Position numbers and translations under genes: made by a program. A stretch of 64,000 nucleotides of DNA from Omphiscola glabra (Eukaryota; Mollusca; Gastropoda; Lymnaeidae): the NCBI GenBank assembly GCA_964017045.1, contig OZ024794.1, positions 26,303,427-26,367,426 of the forward strand. The letters are read 5' to 3'. Numbering within the stretch: position 1 is the stretch's first letter; each line of letters begins with the position of its first letter. Of the stretch, positions 58,195 through 64,000 are shown in pieces. Below the pieces are notes generated by a model that was not told where the DNA came from, did not search any database, and worked only from the letters and a program-made list of their open reading frames with translations.

Positions 58195-58512
58195 CACGTA
58201 GATATGAAATCAAATAGTTCTGATCACGACATCTGACCTTTAGGTCTCAAATCCAATAGCTCTTAGTCATGACCTCAAACGTTTAGGTCTGAAATCGAAC
58301 AGTTCTGGTCACGACCTCTGACCTCCAGGTCTCAAATCGAATCGTTCTGGTCACGACTTCCGACCGTCAGGTCTGAAATCCAATAGCTCTGGTCACGACC
58401 TCTGACTTCCAGGTCTCAAATCGAATCGTTCTGGTCACGACTTCTGACCGTTAGGTCTGAAATCCAATAGCTATGGTCACGACCTCTGACCTTTATATCT
58501 GAAATCCTACAT
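58195..58512. repeat. 42-bp minisatellite with 84-bp dimer structure
   Basis: Two alternating monomers: one with GTCTGAAATCCAATAGCTCT, one with GTCTCAAATCGAATCGTTCT, each followed by GGTCACGAC and a CTCTGACC/TTCTGACC end. The second type starts at 58329 and 58413, giving an 84-bp period. Edge copies are more diverged. Confidence 0.95.
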
Positions 58513-58864
58513 CAATGGTCAATGCCACCGACCAATAGATAACCCCCCCCCCCCTGTTAATTTGATAAAAGACCTGAACTGAAAACATAGACACTAAGAT
58601 GATGCTTCGCATGGCTGAGTTGGTATCTGTCATAGAAGAATAATATTTTTTTTGATTTACAAAAATTGTAAAAACCAAGACCACAAGACCAAGATTTTAT
58701 ATTCGGGAGATATGTTCACCATTTCCGTTACGAGACTTTACGTTACCAAAGCGTGTTGTTTTTTGTTGTTGGTGTTTTTTGTTGATGTTGTTGTTTCTGG
58801 GTTTTTTCCCTCTGCGGAACATAATGAACATGAATAGTAATTGTCACATTTAGTTGGTGTTGTC

Positions 58865-59421
58865 CGTGCTGCGTAAGCGGCAGCGCCCCCGAGGAGACTT
58901 GGGGGCGTCCACATGGGGTTTGCCTCTTCGTGGCGTGGCGGACTAGTAGGGTGGACAAAAACCCCGACCAAACGCATGACTCCCAACGCAACAGGAGTAG
59001 CGACTAACATGATTACTTGTTGCCGATGATGGATATGAGGCTTGGGTGGCGGCCAAAACCCATGACGATGACTTTAGCTACGCGACCGTGAGAAAGCCGC
59101 TCCTAGGCAACCGTTTCGTCCCGCCACTACTCGTCCCGACCGAAAGACTCCTTGGGCGGTGGGGGTGGTAACGCAACACCTCACCTCCGGATTGGAAGCA
59201 AACCCGTCCTGACCCTCTGAGAGTGGACTGTGGACGCTTTAAACGCAGCGTCCTCGGTCGACCGGGCTCCCCCTAGGCATAGGGGGAGTTCCCGGCGCCC
59301 TTCCGCACGGGCTGGCGTCGGGGAGACCTTCAGTGCGCTGGCTTGTGTGGGGGAGCGCCGGGGGGGCATTAAGAGCTCGCGCTCGACGGCCCACCGACGC
59401 CATCTCCTATGCGACATTATC
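58865..59421 (-). mobile_element. GC-rich 557-bp insertion of unknown class, flanked by a 13-bp direct repeat
   Basis: The block is flanked by an exact 13-bp repeat AGTTGGTGTTGTC (58852-58864 and 59422-59434), the mark of a retrotransposition-type insertion. It is far more GC-rich than its surroundings and full of stems, such as CTCCCCCTAGGCATAGGGGG (59267-59286) and GCGCCCCC ... GGGGGCGT (58883-58908). There is no poly-A or simple-repeat tail and no polymerase III box pair that I can see. Open frames on both strands lack known domains. It may be the 5' part of a LINE, a SINE lacking a tail, or a retrocopy of a structured RNA; the strand is a guess. Confidence 0.6.
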
Positions 59422-59524
59422 AGTTGGTGTTGTCTTTTTCTTTGAAATTAAATTATTTTCTGACTCCATCTTAAGTAGACCATTCGCTTTCTCACCACAG
59501 CCCCCCCCCCCCCCCCAACCATAA

Positions 59525-59622
59525 ATATTTAGGCTCACTAAAATTAGGTTCACTTAAATTGGACCCTCTTAAATTAGGCTCACTTAAATTGGACTCACTT
59601 AAATTTGACTCACTTAAATTCC
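59525..59622. repeat. ~15-bp short repeat
   Basis: Words of the form TCACTTAAATTGGAC/TCACTAAAATTAGGT recur about six times. Confidence 0.85.
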
Positions 59623-59629
59623 TTTAATA

Positions 59630-60390
59630 GGTACAAACCATTCTTTTCATGCTTACCACGAAAGGAGACAATGATAAATCCTCATGACCGATTAATGAAC
59701 AAATTTCAATTCTAAAGATTTTTTTTCTTCTAAACAACGACATCTCCCTGCAAAAGTTAACTCACTTCTTTTCAATAATAATTTTTATTAATTCAATGGA
59801 CTACGATGAGTCGATTGTTTTGTCACGTGATACGTGTAAAAACAAGTAATACTTCCGGGAGGCTGTCTGCAACACACTAGTCGCTTACACATTTTTCTTC
59901 AAACAACTTTCTTCCTTTAATCATAACTGAATTATAATTATTGTCACATTTAATGAATGTCATTTAAAGAAACGCGTGTATTCAAGAATATTTTGAAAAG
60001 TAACATTTTTTAATTAACCCTGGGGAAGCGCTGATGGAGACAAACATTTTGCTTTAAAATTAATGATGATGGCAATGGCTGATCAGCTGTTATCTGTTGT
60101 TATGTGTAGCAGAAAGCCTACCAATGGCTGGTACGTATCACGTGACAAAACAAGGAAGTGACTCATCGTAGTCCATTGCAGTTTGAGATCCTAGATTCGT
60201 TTCCAGAGAGTATGCTGTTCAATAGAACATCTTTATGATGATTACAAAAGTATGAGCGCCCCACCCACCCCCTTTTTACCCCCCCCCTTTTTTTTTTTTA
60301 CACATGTGTGTTTGGTTACAAAGCCTAGTGAATAACATCATAGCTAAGATGTCCTCAACTCATCAAAATACACAGTTCTCTATGAAACAT
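59630..60390. other. Intergenic DNA, no gene recognised
   Basis: Unique AT-rich sequence ending in C-rich/T-rich runs (60258-60299). GACTACGATGAGTC (59800-59813) recurs inverted at 60160-60173 with TCACGTGATACG/CGTATCACGTGA nearby, an outer inverted repeat about 350 bp apart. Confidence 0.5.
59796..60177. repeat. Inverted-repeat-bounded segment
   Basis: The left end AATGGACTACGATGAGTC, then TTTTGTCACGTGATACGT, is matched in inverse at the right end (ACGTATCACGTGACAAAA, then GACTCATCGTAGTCCATTG). Arms of about 40 bp bound ~380 bp of non-coding DNA. This is the structure of a MITE. Flanking target duplication: TTAATTCA on the left against GCAGTTTG on the right does not match, so the true ends may differ. 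Confidence 0.7.
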
Positions 60391-60394
60391 GGTC

Positions 60395-61115
60395 CGCCGC
60401 TAACGCTAAGGTTCAATAGCGCGCAAAATAAATTCCCGATAACTGCGCTAAATGAGATTCTTAAAAATTTCGCGAATGCGTTTGGTGCGTAATATTTTCT
60501 TTTACGGAAATAGTTGGTGAAATAAATCTGCGGTGGAAGAGGGGATTGGAAATTAGAATATTAATATAGTTCAGGGGCTGTGGAGTACGTGTGTGTGTGT
60601 GTGGGGGGGGGGGGGCTTGCACTGAGTGGGAATCTTATAAAGTGGGTTACTTGAGTTAATGTTTCGTCAAGTAACTTTAGTAGATGGGACGTTCACGCAT
60701 TGCGGCAGCCAAAGTTTGACGGGCTATAGCTATATATATATATATATACTAGATATAGCCCGCCAAACATTGGTGACAGCTATGCATGAACGTCCCATCT
60801 ACCAAAGTTACTTGACGAAACATTAACTCAAGTAACGCACATTTAAGAATCCCAATTTTCTGCTACATCCCTTCCACCGATGATACGTTACTGCACACTT
60901 TTTATTTCACGCCCATGAACTATATTAAATATTCTGATGCCCCAACCACTTTTAAAGCCGAATATTTTTTACACCATACTTAAATTGAGACGATTTCATT
61001 TGTCGAAAAGAAAATATTACGCGCCCAACGCAGTTGTGTTATGTAAAAAAAAATCATTTAACGTAGTTATGGGGAATTATATTTTGCGCGCTATTGAACA
61101 CATTATTGAGCCGGA
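60395..61115. repeat. ~720-bp palindrome from two inverted copies of dispersed repeat family P
   Basis: The inner arms, about 90-100 bp each, are near-identical in inverted orientation: TTGAGTTAATGTTTCGTCAA ... GTAGATGGGACGTTCA (60652-60695) against TGAACGTCCCATCTAC ... TTGACGAAACATTAACTCAA (60787-60830), around a (TA)n centre at about 60728-60751. Weaker inverted similarity continues outward to GGTTCAATAGCGCGCAAAAT (left) and ATTTTGCGCGCTATTGAACA (right). Single copies occur at 22990 and 30780. Confidence 0.85.
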
Positions 61116-62125
61116 AATGGAAGCAGTAAATTTGGACGCCATCGACGAGTCATATCAGAAGCGTTATATATAAGAGATCTATTAAAGAAATATCATTTTG
61201 GCACACAACAAACCTTTTACTTACACTCCACAAGTTTTAGTTTTTTTTTTTTTTTTTTGGTCCAACACTCTGACACACCGCACAACGAGTTCAACGCGCT
61301 ACACACAGAATTTTTGTTTTAAAATAATGAGAAGGTGAGTTGTTGCTGTCGGATTTTAAGAACCACCGAGGAACAAAAATAGGTAGAAAGTGTACACGCC
61401 TTCTGGAGAATATAGGAGGAGGGTTTTTGAGTAGGTCTGCGCTTTGGTTTCTTTCGTAGATGTCTGTTCGGGGTTTTTCCTCCAGCGTTCAGCTCCATCT
61501 TTTTTTTTTTTTTTAACTTTCGGTCCTTCATTTTTTTCGTCGGCGTAAAACAAAGAATTGTGGGTATTTTGAGACAAGTAGAATCCAGAGATGTATAGCG
61601 GATAATGCAGATCACTCCCGTAGATACGTCTCTGGCAAGATAGCGGACATCCATTCCTCGCGTGATCGTGGGTGGCAAATGGCGATCATCGCGGGCAGAT
61701 AACACCAGGGGGACTAGACTTACGGACTGTGAACGAAACCAAACGGAAAACGTCATAAAGAGACGCGATCTGAGGCAATTTGTAAAAGCTGGGCTGATTG
61801 GTTGGGAATTGTTCTTGTACCAACACAACAAAAAACCAACAAGAACAAAAAAGAAAAAAATCTAAAGACGTTTCTGAGGATCCGCTTTCCTTACGGCTTC
61901 TCTTCCAATTTCTGCAGCCATTTATCTACAGCCATAGGGTATGGGGTTCTCCTGGCCCCGGCTCAGATGGTACTCGGCAGACGACAAAGGGGAAGCTGGG
62001 GTTTTTATTTGAAGTGACTGCAGTGTTTAGTTACGTTTGCACTTGTTGGTTCACCTAGGTGGCGACACTGTCGCCCTTATCGCTGTCTCTCTCGGTCTTA
62101 AGTTGCGTTTGTCTATATTTTCACT
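61116..62125. other. Intergenic DNA, no confident gene
   Basis: T-runs at 61240-61258 and 61500-61514. A minus-strand open frame of 170 codons spans 61319-61831 but includes a translated homopolymer (KKKKKK) and no recognisable domain. A GC-balanced patch lies at 61560-61800. Confidence 0.4.
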
Positions 62126-62129
62126 TCTT

Positions 62130-62395
62130 TCCATCTCCCCCTCACCCTCTCTCTCTCTCTCTGTCTCTCTCTCTCTCTCTCTCGCTCTAAATCTCTATCT
62201 CTGTCTGCCTATCTCTCTCTCTGCCTTTCTTTCTCTCTCTCTCGCTCTATATTTCTATCTCTCTCTGCCTCTTTCTCTCTGCTTATCTTTCTCTCTGTCT
62301 ATGTCTCTGTCTGTCTGTCTCTCTCTCGCTCTCTCTCTCTCTTCTCTCTCTCTCCCTATTTCTTCTATCTCTCTCTTTCTCTCTTTCTGTCTTCG
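62130..62395. repeat. (CT)n-rich microsatellite
   Basis: Polypyrimidine tract of CTCTCT with TATCT and CTGTCTG interruptions, about 265 bp. Long forward open frames through it are artefacts. Confidence 0.95.
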
Positions 62396-62399
62396 GTGT

Positions 62400-64000
62400 T
62401 GGCTTTGGGAACTTTGTTAATCTCTCAAGCGAAAGAAACACTTACTATAGACATAATTCCGTATTTTTTTAGAGTGGGTTTGGAAGGAATAGGAATAAAT
62501 GTTGAGACTTTGACTCTGGTCTCAGAATTATAAATGTAACCCAAAAGATGGATTGTTGCATGGAATATAAATGTACCCCAAAAGATCGATTGTTGCCATA
62601 TAAAATCTTCACGTTCAAGATTTTCAACTTTAAATGTTAAAAAAAAAAAAAAAACATTATTCCGGCGAATAATTTTTTTTGAGGTGTAGAGGACATTGAC
62701 ACTACGAAATGTTCTATAGAACAATTTTTCCACTACCTTGAAATACGAGGTGGAATCCCAAACAAAACAAAATTTGGGAGGGGGGGGGCATTTTAAGAAG
62801 TGGTTGTATATTGCTCTCTTTATTGTTTGTCCACTGTCACTTTTGTAAGGGTTGCAAGACTGAAAACTCGCTCGGGTGTATCATACAGAACGGGTTGAGG
62901 ATATCTGCTCTATCTTCTCCCACACACACCCAAGTGGAGGCGACTCCCCCCCCCCTCCCCCACCAACACACCCTCAGATCTAAGCGACTTTTCTCCTGCT
63001 GTGTTGTCAGGACAATGGAAAACCGAGTGGAGTCCTTGGACTTGTAAAGATTGATTTCAGAAGTCACACCTCATCACACAGTAATTCTCAAAACACAGTA
63101 CACAAACCTCGACTCTATGTGCTACATATCAACTTACAAACAAACAACACCCCCCCCCCCCTTTACTAAAACCAGCGTTTCAGGTATTTACAGATAACCC
63201 TCGTCTTTGCTTGTTAACGTTTCAAAATTTCAACTCACTCTAAATTACTTAAGTAATCTTCCTGGTGTGTCCGCATACTAGCTTTAAGAACCTTTTTGAG
63301 CAGCTGATGTGTTTCTCTTCACCCCCAGGCTCTGCCCAGGAAACCAAACCGTGTTTATGTTGCCAGGTTCGTGGGCTGTTGACGTCGTAATGCGCCTGCA
63401 CAGGACGATCTGGTCACAGAAAATACTTCGCGCGTCCATAAATTACGATGATTGGTTTACTTTTTCCGATGCGTTGTCGAGGGTGAGAACCAAAAAAAAA
63501 AAAAAAAAAAGCGAGTTCGAGTTAAGTATCATTAAACGAGTGTTTCCCAATTTTTTTTGTCTTCCTCCTCCACATGAAAATCCTATCAGAGACAAGGGCT
63601 TAAAACGAGTGCTCCAAAGTATGTGATCGTTTTTCCCGGCCGAGAGCCGGGCCAAAGAGTCAAAATATCCTGATGATAAATGACGCGTTGTTTTAGAGTA
63701 GGAGCCCGTGAACATGTTATTCTTCTCGGCTTAATGTGCCTCAACGTTGTTACAGGAAGGAAAACAAGACCGGCTGTGGCCGAGTGCTTGCTGTGTGTCC
63801 TGGTGATCTGCCGGGGTCTTAGCTAAATGCCGCGTCTCGCCATCATTTGATTGCGTTTAAACCATAAAAGAATCCGCATAGCGAATCTGCTGGGGCAATT
63901 ACTCTCAACGGGGGCAGGTGATTTTCTAAGCGTTGAGTAAACTCATTTCTTCCCCCGTGCGTTCGGCCTGTGTAAACGTTAACATTATATGGTAGAGACA
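62400..64000. other. Intergenic DNA, no gene recognised
   Basis: A-run at 62639-62654, C-runs at 62946-62960 and 63149-63161, and an A-run at 63491-63510. The last 300 bp (63690-64000) are unique and GC-balanced, resembling the other conserved-element candidates. Confidence 0.45.

Noticed and set aside
61319..61831. 170-codon minus-strand open frame
   Set aside because: Contains a translated T-run, no domain is recognisable, and composition looks like ordinary intergenic DNA.
62037..62420. 127-codon Ser/Leu-rich frame
   Set aside because: It is a translation of the CT microsatellite.
63755..63850. tRNA-like start (GGCTGTGGCCGAGTGC)
   Set aside because: There is an A-box-like word but no B box at the right distance and no cloverleaf pairing.

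Overview
This is animal nuclear DNA, AT-rich and gene-poor, crowded with microsatellites, minisatellites, long oligo-G/oligo-C runs and relics of transposons. The one convincing gene part is the first coding exon of an NK1/slouch (NKX1) homeobox gene on the minus strand. A lophotrochozoan, most likely a gastropod mollusc, fits best. That rests on a tRNA-derived SINE, several CR1/L2/RTE-type LINE tails, and two short SPIN-like hAT elements; one of the horizontally spread SPIN-group hAT families has been reported in a pond snail. The species assignment is an inference.

Layout. 1-7.8 kb: intron 1 of the NK1 gene (transcribed right to left), holding two hAT MITEs with perfect 8-bp target duplications, a LINE tail, a 13-bp satellite and a 19-bp satellite. 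7.86-9.26 kb: the NK1 exon, with a Groucho-binding TN/eh1 motif near its 3' end and a clean splice donor; the homeodomain exon is not in the window, so intron 1 exceeds 7.8 kb. 9.5-9.6 kb: a cluster of TAAT sites just upstream of the gene. 10-18 kb: minisatellites, three more hAT/MITE insertions and a tRNA-SINE. 19-39 kb: LINE fragments, a paired dispersed repeat, a terminal-inverted-repeat element at 27 kb, minisatellites, and patches of unique, GC-balanced DNA that look like conserved non-coding candidates. 42-46 kb: a 9-bp-TSD fold-back element, LINE tails and a hAT nested in a LINE tail. 46-53 kb: a run of minisatellites (25, 20, 20, 33, 17-18 and 58/66 bp units). 55-61 kb: a second SPIN-like element, a hammerhead-like Penelope motif, an 84-bp dimeric minisatellite, a GC-rich 557-bp insertion flanked by a 13-bp direct repeat, and a ~720-bp palindrome made of two inverted copies of a dispersed repeat. 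61-64 kb: CT repeat and unique DNA.

No operons, CRISPR arrays, rRNA or functional tRNA genes were seen. The other long open frames are explained by tandem repeats, decayed retroelements or chance. The most interesting content is the mobile DNA: at least six hAT-type families, several with exact target duplications, and a structured GC-rich retro-insertion of unknown class.
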